64,000 nucleotides of DNA from JAOARY01 sp045345765 (GCA_045345765.1 CP148265.1:434001-498000); one strand, 5' to 3'. Positions 9,928-18,794 are shown, counted from the first letter of the stretch. Program-made: numbers and translations. The notes: generated from the sequence alone by a model not told the origin.

Positions 9928-9970
9928 ATACTCTTAAAACAAACTTATTTTAAACTTGTTTTAAGAGTAT
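9928..9970 (-). terminator. Inverted repeat, probable terminator of the APC transporter gene
   Basis: A perfect 15-bp inverted repeat (9928-9942 with 9956-9970) lies 15 bp beyond the transporter stop on the minus strand. The following T tract is weak, so termination efficiency is uncertain. Confidence 0.6.
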
Positions 9971-9984
9971 ATTACTTAAGATTA

Positions 9985-11490
9985 CTAAGCAATATCTTTT
10001 CTTTTATTTTTAAGTGTTTTATTTTCATAAGAAGCATATAATAAGAATGCTACTATTGTAAAGAATATTGGTCCTCCAACCATCCATAAAGCATCAACAT
10101 ATCTACCTTTAAGGCATGGTGATAATACTGTAAATAAATTAGCTCCACCAACAACTAAAGTTACTACTATAGCTGCAATTTTACTAAATGATTTACTCTT
10201 ATATACTTCAAAAGGTTTATGAATATTATTGTTATTTTTAAATTTAATAAATGCACTAGCTAAGAACATATAAGGTATTGTCATAGCAACATTAGTCATA
10301 AGTATAATCTTAGCAAAGAATGCTGATGCGTTATCTCCACCCATAGATATACCAAGAACCATTAAAACAACTATTGCACATTGCATATACATTGCATTAA
10401 CTGGCATACCATCTTTTAATGTTGTAATCTTTTTACCCCAAATTTCTTTTGGTGTTCCTTCTATTAATTGCTTAAGTGGTGAATAAGTTAATGTGAAGAA
10501 TGCACCTATTAGAGATATAAACATAGAAAGCGCAACGAATCTTGACATCCAAAGTCCCATTTGAACGCTTATCGCCTCATTTAACCCAAAACTACTTCCA
10601 AGAACATAACCTAAATGTTGTACTGCAACATAAGTTATATTACCCATATGAACATCTTTACCAGAAAGCATTGTATTCCAATTTAAGAAGAATCCACATA
10701 AGAATATTGTAAATGCATAACCAATTGAAATTATAACAGCAGAAATAGCAATTCCTTTAGGGAAAGTTTTTTCAGCATTTTCAGTTTGATCAACCAGACC
10801 ACCAACAGCTTCTAATCCCCCATAACCAAAGATTGCAAATACCATAAATGATATCGCTCCTACAGATGATTGATAATCTGGGTTTGGTGAGAATGTAAAT
10901 CCAGCAGCAGTTATAGGCTCTGCAACCTGACCTTTATTCAATATAAGTACTATAAAAGAACCAACTATGAATACAACATTTAAAAGAGCAACAGCTGTTC
11001 CTCCAACAGATGTTATCTTTGATATATTTTTAAGACCTTTAGATCCTACTATCGTTACAACTGTCATCATTATACATCCTAATATCCCTAATGTTTGAGT
11101 AGACCCAAGACCAAATAATGACCATGTAGAAGTTAAATCTTTACCAAATATTGCAGTTGAGAATGTAATCCATATAGATGATACGATACTAACCATCCAA
11201 ACAACATAAGATGCATACCACATAAAAGTTCCTATAAATGCAAATTTAGGTCCTACTGATTTTTCCATCCATGAATAAATTCCACCTTTTTCATCTTTGA
11301 AAGCTGCACCATACTCAGCCATCATAAATGCATAAGGTATAAAGAATAGTACTGCTGCAACTAAGAACCATACTATTGCACCATATCCCATAAGATAGAA
11401 TGATCTTGGTACATTACCAAATCCAAATACAGATGTGAATATCATTAGAATTAAGGATGTGAGTGTTAATTTTTTATTATTGTCTGACAT
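9985..11490 (-). CDS. yjeM: APC-superfamily amino acid transporter, YjeM-like
   Basis: 501 residues with about 12 membrane segments. The N-terminus (KKLTLTSLILMIFTSVFGFG, then YLMGYGAIVWF and a FMMAEYGAAF...GGIYSWME block) closely resembles the YjeM subgroup of APC transporters, related to glutamate/GABA antiporters. The substrate is not known for YjeM; an amino acid or related organic cation is expected. It has its own promoter (TTGATT, 16 bp, TATAAT at 11553-11580), an AAAGGAGG ribosome binding site and a 3' inverted repeat, so it appears monocistronic. Confidence 0.82.
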   Translation of the reverse strand: MSDNNKKLTLTSLILMIFTSVFGFGNVPRSFYLMGYGAIVWFLVAAVLFFIPYAFMMAEYGAAFKDEKGGIYSWMEKSVGPKFAFIGTFMWYASYVVWMVSIVSSIWITFSTAIFGKDLTSTWSLFGLGSTQTLGILGCIMMTVVTIVGSKGLKNISKITSVGGTAVALLNVVFIVGSFIVLILNKGQVAEPITAAGFTFSPNPDYQSSVGAISFMVFAIFGYGGLEAVGGLVDQTENAEKTFPKGIAISAVIISIGYAFTIFLCGFFLNWNTMLSGKDVHMGNITYVAVQHLGYVLGSSFGLNEAISVQMGLWMSRFVALSMFISLIGAFFTLTYSPLKQLIEGTPKEIWGKKITTLKDGMPVNAMYMQCAIVVLMVLGISMGGDNASAFFAKIILMTNVAMTIPYMFLASAFIKFKNNNNIHKPFEVYKSKSFSKIAAIVVTLVVGGANLFTVLSPCLKGRYVDALWMVGGPIFFTIVAFLLYASYENKTLKNKRKDIA

Positions 11491-11870
11491 GCTTTTTCCT
11501 CCTTTAATGGAAAGTTTGTTTATAAAATATCATAATTATCTTTCTATATAAAATTATATTCTTACATAAAAAAAAATCAATACGTAATTCTATATTTATA
11601 AAATTCTATATTATTTATTTTTTTAGAATATTGTAATTGTTTCTCATTCATATTTATAAATACTAGCTTTTAGCATTATTGTATTTATAAATATTAAAAA
11701 AATATAATTTTTTAGATAATTTATAATATTCAAAGTTTTATCTATTTCCAATTTTTTATTTTGATTATATTCATAATTCATATTTATTTTTTATTTTGAC
11801 TTAAAAATGTTATAATATAATGGCTAATTAGTATTTGTATACAATGAATAAAATCTAAAGGAGAATTAAA
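11491..11870. promoter_or_regulatory. Divergent intergenic region: promoters of the APC transporter and ridA
   Basis: This 380-bp AT-rich gap has no gene. On the minus strand TTGATT (11575-11580), a 16-bp spacer and TATAAT (11553-11558) form the transporter promoter. On the plus strand TATAAT at 11816-11821 with TTTTGA at 11794-11799 (16-bp spacer) is the likely ridA promoter, followed by an AAGGAG ribosome binding site at about 11858. No operator palindrome stands out. Confidence 0.6.
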
Positions 11871-12218
11871 ATGGATATTAAAAGATATGAAACGAAAAAA
11901 AGAATGAGTAGAGCTGTTATACATAACAATACTGCATATTTATGTGGACAAGTTGCCAAAGAATACGTAGATGATATTAAAGAACAAACTAAAACTACTT
12001 TAGAAAAAATAGATGAAATTCTTAGTGATTTAGGAACTAACAAGGATAATATATTATCAGCAACAATTTATATAAAAGATATGAGTCTTTTTGCTGATAT
12101 GAATGAAATCTGGGATAATTGGGTTAACGAAGGATTTGCACCAGCAAGAGCATGTGTTGAAGCTAAGATGGCTAGAGAAGAAATATTAGTAGAAGTTTCT
12201 GTTATAGCTGCTGTTTAA
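11871..12218 (+). CDS. RidA-family reactive enamine/imine deaminase
   Basis: 115 residues, slightly shorter than typical RidA (about 125-130). It contains the family block AYLCGQVA (residues ~22-29) and the signature FAPARACVEA with the conserved arginine R93 that binds the substrate carboxylate. RidA proteins are trimeric and hydrolyse reactive 2-aminoacrylate-type intermediates made by PLP enzymes. It is monocistronic, with a good promoter and an AAAGGAG ribosome binding site, and is convergent with the DHH gene across a strong hairpin. Confidence 0.85.
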   Translation: MDIKRYETKKRMSRAVIHNNTAYLCGQVAKEYVDDIKEQTKTTLEKIDEILSDLGTNKDNILSATIYIKDMSLFADMNEIWDNWVNEGFAPARACVEAKMAREEILVEVSVIAAV

Positions 12219-12229
12219 TAAATATAAAA

Positions 12230-12266
12230 AAAGGATTTCAATTCTTACAATCGAAATCCTTTTTTT
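12230..12266. terminator. Terminator downstream of ridA
   Basis: AAAGGATTTC pairs with GAAATCCTTT and is followed by T7 on the plus strand, with an A-run on the other side. It could serve both converging transcripts. Confidence 0.8.
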
Positions 12267-12332
12267 GTATTATATTTTAATAATATATTTTAAAATAAAT
12301 CATCATTACTAAATTCAATTAATATATCAATT

Positions 12333-13265
12333 TTAATCTCTTAATTTTTCTATAATCTCTTGTAATTTTTCTTCCCATTCATCATTAGATACTTGGCAAG
12401 TTCCAGCATTTTTATGGCCACCGCCACCATATTCTAATAGAATTTCTCCTATATTTTTATCACTACTCTTATTAAATATAGATTTCCCAACAGTAAAAAC
12501 TGTATTTTGCTTTTTAAGACCCCAAATTACTTGTATTGATATATTACATTCTTCAAATAATGCATATTTTATGAACCTATTTCCCGGATATATAGTTTCT
12601 TCATCTTTTAAATTAACTATTAATATATTATCTACAACTTTGGAATTTTTCTTTATCTGTTCTTTAAATTTCTCACTATATTTATTATAAAGTTCAACTC
12701 TTTCCTTAACATCATCAAGTTCTAATATTTCATCTATCGAGTGACCCTTGCAATAATCTATAAGATCCATCATCAAATTATAATTTGATATTCTAAACTC
12801 TCTAAAACGACCTAGACCTGTTCTTGCATCCATTAAAAAATTAAGCAGATTCCATCCATTTGGTTCTAATACTTCATTTTTATTAAAATTAGCAGAATCA
12901 CCTTTATCCACAGCTTCAATCATATCATAAGATATATTTTTGAACTTATCTTTTCCTCCATAATAGTCATATAACACTCTAGCAGCCGAAGGAGCATGTT
13001 TATCTATTATATGATTATCTTTCTTCCCCTTTACCCTTATAGTCTCACTAAAATGGTGATCAAACGCCAAATGAACACCATCAACATAAGGTAAATTTGT
13101 TGTTATATCTTTATTGTTAACTTCAACAAGCCCATCTTGCATATCTTTTGGATGTACAAATTTTATATCATCAATCATATCAAGGTCCTTTAACAATACG
13201 GCACAAACAAGTCCATCAAAATCACTTCTTGTTATTAATCTATATTTTTCATTCAAAATAATCAC
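12333..13265 (-). CDS. DHH/DHHA1-family phosphoesterase
   Basis: 310 residues. The N-terminal DHH domain has the metal motifs RSDFDG (13-18) and DHHF (69-72). The C-terminal DHHA1 domain ends with GGGGHKNAGT near residues 283-292. This is the layout of the exopolyphosphatase-like and oligonucleotide (NrnA-like) phosphoesterases. The exact substrate cannot be told: the length is near NrnA but the domain spacing is that of the broader family. The start has a GGGAGTGA-type ribosome binding site. It stands alone, convergent to ridA. Confidence 0.82.
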   Translation of the reverse strand: MIILNEKYRLITRSDFDGLVCAVLLKDLDMIDDIKFVHPKDMQDGLVEVNNKDITTNLPYVDGVHLAFDHHFSETIRVKGKKDNHIIDKHAPSAARVLYDYYGGKDKFKNISYDMIEAVDKGDSANFNKNEVLEPNGWNLLNFLMDARTGLGRFREFRISNYNLMMDLIDYCKGHSIDEILELDDVKERVELYNKYSEKFKEQIKKNSKVVDNILIVNLKDEETIYPGNRFIKYALFEECNISIQVIWGLKKQNTVFTVGKSIFNKSSDKNIGEILLEYGGGGHKNAGTCQVSNDEWEEKLQEIIEKLRD

Positions 13266-13844
13266 TCCCTAAAATATATATTTTATTACATAAAATCTAA
13301 TACCAGTCCATCTATATTCTTTATACCTTAAATTATTTATTTTAAAAATTTTTAATTATTTATTTTTAACTCTAAAACCTATTTTCTTAATAAAAGCTAA
13401 TCCATATTATTCTTTAAATAATATAAATTTGTATTTTTGCATCAATTTATTCATTCATAAAACTAAATGCAATTTAACTTGCATTTTAATCATAAATCTG
13501 ATACCTTATAATTAAAAATAATCAGGAATACGTTTTGTTTGTTAATTTTTTAATTTTTTTTTAGTTTTTTTGCTAAAATCGATTGCATAATTATAAAAAA
13601 TTTGTTATATTATATTTGATTTTTGATATTTTTATTCACTTTTCCCGTAATTTTATTAGATTGTTTAATTATTAACTATTTATTAGAATTTTAAGCTAAA
13701 AATTATTTATTATATATTCACAAACGATGGTAAAATATTATTATATAGTTTTCGATTGATAATAAAATATATATTTTTTAATAATTGAAAATAATTTTAC
13801 CAATTTTAATCAAAATAAAAATAATTTTTAGGAGGTTTTATAAA
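13266..13844 (+). promoter_or_regulatory. 579-bp AT-rich gap with the hydrogenase promoter
   Basis: No gene is seen here. A plausible promoter is TTGCAT (13583-13588), 17-bp spacer, TATATT (13606-13611), giving a ~225-base leader before the 2Fe-2S gene. The leader is extremely AT-rich, with no obvious aptamer or terminator hairpin. An open frame runs in from about 13785 without a ribosome binding site and is judged non-coding. Confidence 0.5.
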
Positions 13845-14102
13845 ATGAATAAAATTGATATCAAAATTTGTGTGGGCAGTCGTTGTACTATGATGGGTGC
13901 GATGAATATACTTGATTCTGTAGAAAGTTTAAAAGAAGAGAATCCAAACTTCGATGTAAATATTTCTACAATTAAATGCCTAAAAGATTGCAAAAATAAA
14001 GAAAAAAATCTGGCTCCAGTTGTAATAATCAATGGAGAAAAAGTATGTAATGCTACTAGCGCTACTATTATGGAAAGGATGATGGATGTGATGAGAGAAT
14101 GA
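13845..14102 (+). CDS. Small thioredoxin-like [2Fe-2S] ferredoxin coupled to the hydrogenase
   Basis: 85 residues from the ATG at 13845, which has an AGGAGG site. It has the NuoE C-terminal-type thioredoxin fold signature CVGSRC (C-x4-C) followed ~35 residues later by CLKDC (C-x3-C), the four ligands of a [2Fe-2S] cluster. Such proteins pass electrons between NADH subunits and hydrogenases. Its stop overlaps the hydrogenase start (ATGA at 14099-14102), implying translational coupling and a matched stoichiometry. It lacks the N-terminal helical domain of full NuoE. A role as the hydrogenase's electron partner is inferred from coupling. Confidence 0.8.
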   Translation: MNKIDIKICVGSRCTMMGAMNILDSVESLKEENPNFDVNISTIKCLKDCKNKEKNLAPVVIINGEKVCNATSATIMERMMDVMRE

Positions 14103-15637
14103 AAGGAATTTATACGCCTCTAACAAAAATAAGAAGACAGGTTTTTTCAGAACTTGCTAGATTAGCTTTTGAAGATCTTAGTTTGGAAACAGAATTAAAT
14201 AAATCAGTATTTAAAATAATCCCTGGAGAATTACCAAAGTTTAGAGATTCTATTTTTAAAGAAAGAGCAATCGTATCAGAAAGATTAAGATTAGCTTTAG
14301 GGCTTCCTCTTAGAAAATTAAACGAACATAGAGGAATGGAGTCTGATTTAGATTTTGTAAATATAGACAAAAGAGCTTATAGCGCACCTTTGGTTAATGT
14401 TATTCCTTTTGCTTGTGATGCATGTCCTGAAAAAACTTATCTTGTTACTAACAACTGTAGAAAATGCATTGCACATCCTTGTAAAAAAGTATGTCCAGTA
14501 AATGCCATTGAACTTAAAGATAATGGAGCTTTTATAGATAGTAATAAATGTATAAAATGTGGAAAATGTAAACAAGCTTGTCCTTATAGTGCTATTGTTC
14601 AATTCGATAGACCTTGTGCATCTGTTTGTGGTGTTAATGCTATAGAAAGTGACGAACTTGGAAGAGCTAAGATAAATAAAGATAAATGTGTATCTTGTGG
14701 TATGTGTATGATTAATTGTCCATTTGGTGCAATAGCTGATAAATCTCAAATTTTCCAGCTATCAAAATCTTTAGTGAAAAAAGAAAATAAAATATGCGCT
14801 ATGATTGCACCTTCTTTTGTTGGTCAATTTGGACCACTAGCTTCTCCTTCTCAAATACTTGAAGGACTAAAACAATTAGGCTTTGATGATGTTTTTGAAG
14901 TTAGTTTGGGTGCTGATATTGTAACAATTGATGAAGCTAAAGAATTTATGGAACATGTTCCAAATGACAAACCATTTTTAGGAACATCTTGTTGTCCAAC
15001 ATGGGCTATGGCAGCAAAGAAAAATTTCCCTGAATTCCAAAACTATATTTCTTCATCAAGTACACCAATGGGTGTTACTGCAAGAATAATAAAAAAGAAA
15101 TATCCTAATTCAAAAATAGTTTTTATAGGCCCTTGTATTGCTAAAAAACTAGAAGCCTTAAATGAAGATTTTAGTCCATATGTTGACTTTGTAATAACTT
15201 ACGAAGAACTTATGGGAATGTTTATAGGTAAGGATATTGAACTATCAGAACTTGAAAATAATGAAGAAATTAATCAATCTTCTTATTATGGAAGAGAGTT
15301 TGCAAGCGCTGGTGGTGTTGCTAATGCTGTTAGTCAATTAATTAAGAAAGATCATCCTGATATGGATTTAAAAATAGATTCAGCAAGTGGTTTAAGCGAA
15401 TGTATTAAGATGCTAAAGATCGCTAAGGCTGGTAAGAGAGATGGATATTTATTAGAAGGTATGGGTTGTCCTGGAGGCTGTGTTGGAGGTCCTGGAACTA
15501 TGCTTCAAATAAATAAAGGAAAATTCCAAGTAACTAAGTTTGCTAAGGAATCTCCTTATAAGAATCCAGATGAAAATCCTTTAGCTATTGGATATTTTAA
15601 GGAAGATGATTTATCTGATTTCAAAATTGTTAAATAA
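14099..15637 (+). CDS. [FeFe] hydrogenase, group B (monomeric type)
   Basis: 512 residues. An N-terminal helical region is followed by a Cys-rich 4Fe-4S ferredoxin region (about residues 100-215; CIKCGKCKQACP, CVSCGMCMINCP) and then the H-cluster domain. H-cluster motifs: TSCCPTW (296-302, ligand C299 with C298 in the proton-relay position), GPCIAKK (C346) and GCPGGCVGG (C457, C461). The TSCCPTW rather than TSCCPGW form and the layout fit group B enzymes. These reversibly reduce protons with ferredoxin, and many are poorly characterised. It is translationally coupled to the small 2Fe-2S gene and followed by a terminator. Maturases HydEFG are not in the window. Confidence 0.92.
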   Translation: MKGIYTPLTKIRRQVFSELARLAFEDLSLETELNKSVFKIIPGELPKFRDSIFKERAIVSERLRLALGLPLRKLNEHRGMESDLDFVNIDKRAYSAPLVNVIPFACDACPEKTYLVTNNCRKCIAHPCKKVCPVNAIELKDNGAFIDSNKCIKCGKCKQACPYSAIVQFDRPCASVCGVNAIESDELGRAKINKDKCVSCGMCMINCPFGAIADKSQIFQLSKSLVKKENKICAMIAPSFVGQFGPLASPSQILEGLKQLGFDDVFEVSLGADIVTIDEAKEFMEHVPNDKPFLGTSCCPTWAMAAKKNFPEFQNYISSSSTPMGVTARIIKKKYPNSKIVFIGPCIAKKLEALNEDFSPYVDFVITYEELMGMFIGKDIELSELENNEEINQSSYYGREFASAGGVANAVSQLIKKDHPDMDLKIDSASGLSECIKMLKIAKAGKRDGYLLEGMGCPGGCVGGPGTMLQINKGKFQVTKFAKESPYKNPDENPLAIGYFKEDDLSDFKIVK

Positions 15638-15686
15638 TTGATAAATTTAAATAATTTATTTTATAATTATAGAATTTTTAACAATA

Positions 15687-15720
15687 AAAAAACTCCAATG
15701 ATTAATTCATTGGAGTTTTC
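15687..15720. terminator. Terminator between hydrogenase and GyrI-like gene
   Basis: AAACTCCAATGA (15690-15701) pairs with TCATTGGAGTTT, with A/T tracts on both sides. It fits the convergent arrangement and could act in both directions. Confidence 0.75.
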
Positions 15721-15742
15721 TGTTCATATTTTTAATATTCTT

Positions 15743-16198
15743 TTATAATATTGGTACACAAATTTCACAATAATGATTATCTATCATCTGTGCTTCATAG
15801 CGTTCAATAATAGGTCTTCTCTTATCAAGCTCATAATTTCTTTTTGATAACTCTAAAAATATCGTTGTCCATGCTTTTTGCATAGCATCTACCGTATGAT
15901 TTATTTTGAATACACAATATTTTCCACTAATGGTTTTTCCGAAATTAATATACTTATTATCAATCTTAATTTCATCTGAAATAACTAAGCATGTATCATA
16001 ACGACAATCTTTAGGTTCTGTAAATTGAGGGTTATCTTGAGCTATTCCTAATATAATTGAATTTTTATTAAATAAATTTTTTTCTTTAGCCCAACTTTTT
16101 AACTCTTCCATTATTTGCATATTTTCAGAACCGTAAGAACCTGTTCTCCTTATATAAGCAATTTTATATGACGGTATCATTTCAATACTAACATTCAT
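15743..16198 (-). CDS. GyrI-like/AraC effector-binding-domain protein
   Basis: 151-residue stand-alone effector-binding domain of the GyrI/SbmC/BmrR C-terminal type: it starts MNVSIEMIPSYKIAYIRRTGSYG and contains LGIAQDNP and CRYDTCLVIS in the expected order. These domains bind small hydrophobic ligands, and some inhibit gyrase. There is no DNA-binding domain attached. A good AAAGGAATGG ribosome binding site precedes the ATG. It is next to, but not obviously part of, the toxin island. The specific function is unknown. Confidence 0.78.
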   Translation of the reverse strand: MNVSIEMIPSYKIAYIRRTGSYGSENMQIMEELKSWAKEKNLFNKNSIILGIAQDNPQFTEPKDCRYDTCLVISDEIKIDNKYINFGKTISGKYCVFKINHTVDAMQKAWTTIFLELSKRNYELDKRRPIIERYEAQMIDNHYCEICVPIL

Positions 16199-16389
16199 AA
16201 CTTAACCATTCCTTTTAATAGAGTACATCGATGCCTATATTCATCATATAATGCTTTAAAATGTATTTCAACTTATTTTTTAAATTTAATAGTAGATTTA
16301 CGAACAGTTCAATAGAAGGAATAAATAATAAAATAAAGGTAGCATAAAAATGAGTTTTTTTATTTTTATACTGCTAAAATATCCTATTA

Positions 16390-16740
16390 TTATCTTATTT
16401 CTAAATTTTCTTTTATAAATTCTCCATTTAAATCAAAATACATAATATATTTACCAATAGGTAATTCATCATACTCCATATATATAGCTATAATTATATT
16501 CATCTCATCAAAATCTAGACTGTCAAAACATTTTACACTTGCATAACGAATCCATGGATAAAGTTGATTCCAGTCAAATTCTTCTACAATCTCTTCCATA
16601 AAAATAGGGTACTTAGGATCATTTTTTTTATAATTTTTTATATATTCTCCAAATACCTTGTACAATCTATTCATAGCTCTTTCTTCTAAATTATATCTAT
16701 TTATTAATTCTTTCATTTTTTTAACTAATATATTACTCAC
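16390..16740 (-). CDS. Putative immunity protein B, copy 1 (toxin-distal)
   Basis: 116 residues, acidic, no signal peptide. It is one of three near-identical copies (see 17803-18153 and 18880-19230) and is distantly similar to its upstream partner of 106 residues (shared I-x2-YNL-x-E at the N-terminus and NIII...Y...G-x-Y near the C-terminus), so the pair arose by duplication. Variation among copies concentrates around residues 56-63 and 83-97, as expected for immunity proteins tracking different toxins. The start is a GTG that immediately abuts AAGGAG; an ATG at codon 9 is the alternative. An immunity role is inferred from its place downstream of a polymorphic-type toxin. Confidence 0.6.
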   Translation of the reverse strand: MSNILVKKMKELINRYNLEERAMNRLYKVFGEYIKNYKKNDPKYPIFMEEIVEEFDWNQLYPWIRYASVKCFDSLDFDEMNIIIAIYMEYDELPIGKYIMYFDLNGEFIKENLEIR

Positions 16741-16749
16741 TCCTTTTCA

Positions 16750-17070
16750 TTAGAAAAAATCTATAATATCATCTTCGACTACTCCATCTAAACCAAATTC
16801 TATATCATATACGCCTATATGCACATCCTTATAAAACATATACATTTCTATTATAATATTTACATGCTCATATTCTGGACTTTCCCAACATTTTAATGCA
16901 ATACTATTTATATTTACATCAAATTTATCTGGATTATAGTTTTTTGTAACCTCTTTTATATCATCTGGATATTCTTCTCTATAACTATCAAAATTATAAT
17001 AGCAACTCTCTACTGCTTCTTCAAATAAATTGTATTTTTCAATTATCTTTTTTATTTCCGTATTAAACAT
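16750..17070 (-). CDS. Putative immunity protein A, copy 1
   Basis: 106 residues, acidic cytoplasmic protein beginning MFNTEIKKIIEKYNLFEEAV. It is about 90% identical to the copies at 18163-18483 and 19240-19560. It starts with ATG and a clear AAGGAGAA ribosome binding site, and is followed after 9 bp by its paralogous partner (protein B). No known family is recognised. The function is inferred from context: the toxin-proximal copy begins 17 bp after the toxin stop codon. Confidence 0.62.
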   Translation of the reverse strand: MFNTEIKKIIEKYNLFEEAVESCYYNFDSYREEYPDDIKEVTKNYNPDKFDVNINSIALKCWESPEYEHVNIIIEMYMFYKDVHIGVYDIEFGLDGVVEDDIIDFF

Positions 17071-17140
17071 AAATTCTCCTTACTTTCTTAATTTTTAATC
17101 TTCATCACAACTTATAATAATTTACAAATTTTGTAGCCCA

Positions 17141-17189
17141 AAAAAATAAAAAAACAGTATAAAAATAATTTCACTTATCTTTATACTGT
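17141..17189 (-). terminator. Terminator after the barstar gene
   Basis: A 10-bp stem ACAGTATAAA/TTTATACTGT with a 16-base loop is followed by a T-rich tract on the minus strand. A degenerate copy lies at the equivalent place near 18560-18600. Confidence 0.7.
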
Positions 17190-17213
17190 CTTAAACCTAA
17201 AATTTTTCTTTTT

Positions 17214-17708
17214 CTAAATTATATCATATTCGTTATCAAGTAACAATTTTTCAATCATCTTTTTAAATACTTCCTCATATTCTTTTTCATTATGAAAAAT
17301 AATATGAAATGGTGTTTTTTCTTTGGGATAGTCACTATAAGATATACCTTCAACCCATTCTTTTGATGCTGTTTTTAATATTCTTATTAGAACTTTAAAG
17401 TTATCATATTCATATTTCAAAATATTATGAGCATCTTTTATTAAGATTGTATAATTATCACTAGGTAACCAATCTAAATCATTTATACAATCTTCAAGAG
17501 CTTCCCAATTATGACCAAAATAATCTGGAAATTTAAATACTTTGCAAAATTCTAATAAAAGACCTTCACTTTCTAAGCATTCGTTTCCATCTATTGTTAT
17601 TAAAAATAATTTGTTATTATTTTGTAGATCCTCTTTTAACTCATACCAATTCTTAAATGTTAAATGTATAAATGGTTCTTCCAAGTTAAAAATTATATCA
17701 CGCTTCAT
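17214..17708 (-). CDS. Barstar-family RNase inhibitor
   Basis: 164 residues. The central part has the barstar hallmark FPDYFGHNWEALEDCINDLDWLP (residues ~60-82; only the family pattern matters), the segment that plugs the active site of barnase-type RNases. The N-terminal ~50 residues and a long C-terminal tail make it larger than Bacillus barstar (about 90). It is inserted between copies 1 and 2 of the duplicated immunity cassette and has its own ribosome binding site (AAGGAGTT) and terminator. No barnase-like toxin is recognised next to it, so it may protect against an incoming or lost RNase toxin module. Confidence 0.85.
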   Translation of the reverse strand: MKRDIIFNLEEPFIHLTFKNWYELKEDLQNNNKLFLITIDGNECLESEGLLLEFCKVFKFPDYFGHNWEALEDCINDLDWLPSDNYTILIKDAHNILKYEYDNFKVLIRILKTASKEWVEGISYSDYPKEKTPFHIIFHNEKEYEEVFKKMIEKLLLDNEYDII

Positions 17709-17802
17709 TTTGTTAACTCCTTAATATACTTTGTTGAGTATTTTACAATATAACTTTTCATACAAAAATCACTTATTTTCATACTGCTAAAATATCCTAT
17801 TA

Positions 17803-18153
17803 TTATCTTATTTCTAAATTTTCTTTTATAAATTCTCCATTTAAATCAAAATACATACTATATCTACCCATTGGAAATTCATCATACTCCATATCTATAT
17901 CTAAAATTATATTCATATCATCAAAATCTGGACTACCAAAACATTTTACACTTGCATAACGAACCCATGGATAGAGTTGATCCCAGTCAAATTCTTCTAC
18001 AATATCTTCCATAAAAATAGGGTACTTAGGATCATTTTCTTTATAATTTTTTATATATTCTTCAAATACTTTGTAAAACCTATTCATAGTTCTCTCTTCT
18101 AAATTATATCTATTTATTAATTCTTTCATTTTTTCAACTAATATACTTCTCAC
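17803..18153 (-). CDS. Putative immunity protein B, copy 2
   Basis: 116 residues, the middle copy of the B-type immunity-like protein. It differs from copies 1 and 3 mainly at residues 2-3, 28-31, 50-62 and 84-97. It uses the same GTG/AAGGAG start arrangement. It lies 9 bp downstream of its A-type partner and exactly 1413 bp from the equivalent position of copy 1, showing a segmental duplication that also carried the flanking non-coding DNA. Confidence 0.6.
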   Translation of the reverse strand: MRSILVEKMKELINRYNLEERTMNRFYKVFEEYIKNYKENDPKYPIFMEDIVEEFDWDQLYPWVRYASVKCFGSPDFDDMNIILDIDMEYDEFPMGRYSMYFDLNGEFIKENLEIR

Positions 18154-18162
18154 TCCTTTTCA

Positions 18163-18483
18163 TTAGAAAAAATCTATAATATCATCTTCAACTATTCCAT
18201 CTAATCTAAATTCTATATCATATACGCCTATATGTATATCCTTATAAAACATATACATTTCTATTATAATATTTACATGATTATATTTTGGACTTTCACA
18301 ACATTTTAATGCAATACTATTTATACTTACATCAAATTTATCTGGATTATAGTTTTTTGTAACCTCTTTTATATCATCTGGATATTCTTCTTTATAGTAG
18401 TTGAAATTTTTATAGCAACTCTCTACTGCTTTTTCAAATAAATTGTATTTTTCAATTATCTTTTTTATTTCCGTATTAAACAT
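18163..18483 (-). CDS. Putative immunity protein A, copy 2
   Basis: 106 residues, middle copy of the A-type protein. It differs from copy 3 at about ten positions, clustered at residues 18-32 (KAVESCYKNFNYYKEE) and at a few C-terminal sites. ATG start with AAGGAGAA ribosome binding site. The upstream ~100 bp is shared with copy 1, including terminator-like and leader sequence. Confidence 0.62.
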   Translation of the reverse strand: MFNTEIKKIIEKYNLFEKAVESCYKNFNYYKEEYPDDIKEVTKNYNPDKFDVSINSIALKCCESPKYNHVNIIIEMYMFYKDIHIGVYDIEFRLDGIVEDDIIDFF

Positions 18484-18625
18484 AAATTCTCCTTACTTTC
18501 TTAATTTTTAATCGTCATCACAACTCATAATAATTTACAAATTTTATAACCAAAAAAATAAAAAAACAACACAAAAATAATTTCACTTATCTTCATACTG
18601 TCTTAAACCTAAAATTTTTCTTTTT

Positions 18626-18794
18626 CTAAATTATATCATATTCGTTATCAAATAACAATTTTTCAATCCTCTTTTTAAATACTTCCTCATATTCTTTTTC
18701 ATTATGAAAAATAATATTAAATATATTAGCTTCACCTTCTAAAGCTCCATAATTTCCAATTTCAGCAATTATATCTTTTTTATAATAAACAACT
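18626..18794 (-). pseudogene. Chimeric scar: toxin N-terminal fragment fused in frame to barstar C-terminus
   Basis: On the minus strand, 18794-18719 matches a piece of the large toxin gene (22880-22806; residues YKKD-IAEIG-YG-LE-EANIF). It runs in frame into the last ~28 codons of the barstar gene (IIFHNEKEYEEVFKK...DNEYDII, matching 17300-17214), ending in TAG at 18626-18628. There is no start codon, and an in-frame TAG lies just upstream, so it is a remnant. It records recombination between a toxin copy and an immunity gene. Confidence 0.82.

Noticed and set aside
13785..13844. Upstream extension of the small 2Fe-2S gene
   Set aside because: No ribosome binding site for the TTG start, whereas AGGAGG precedes the ATG at 13845; the extension has no family similarity.
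14348..14749. Minus-strand 133-codon frame inside the hydrogenase gene
   Set aside because: Antisense shadow of a clearly coding [FeFe] hydrogenase with conserved cysteine motifs.
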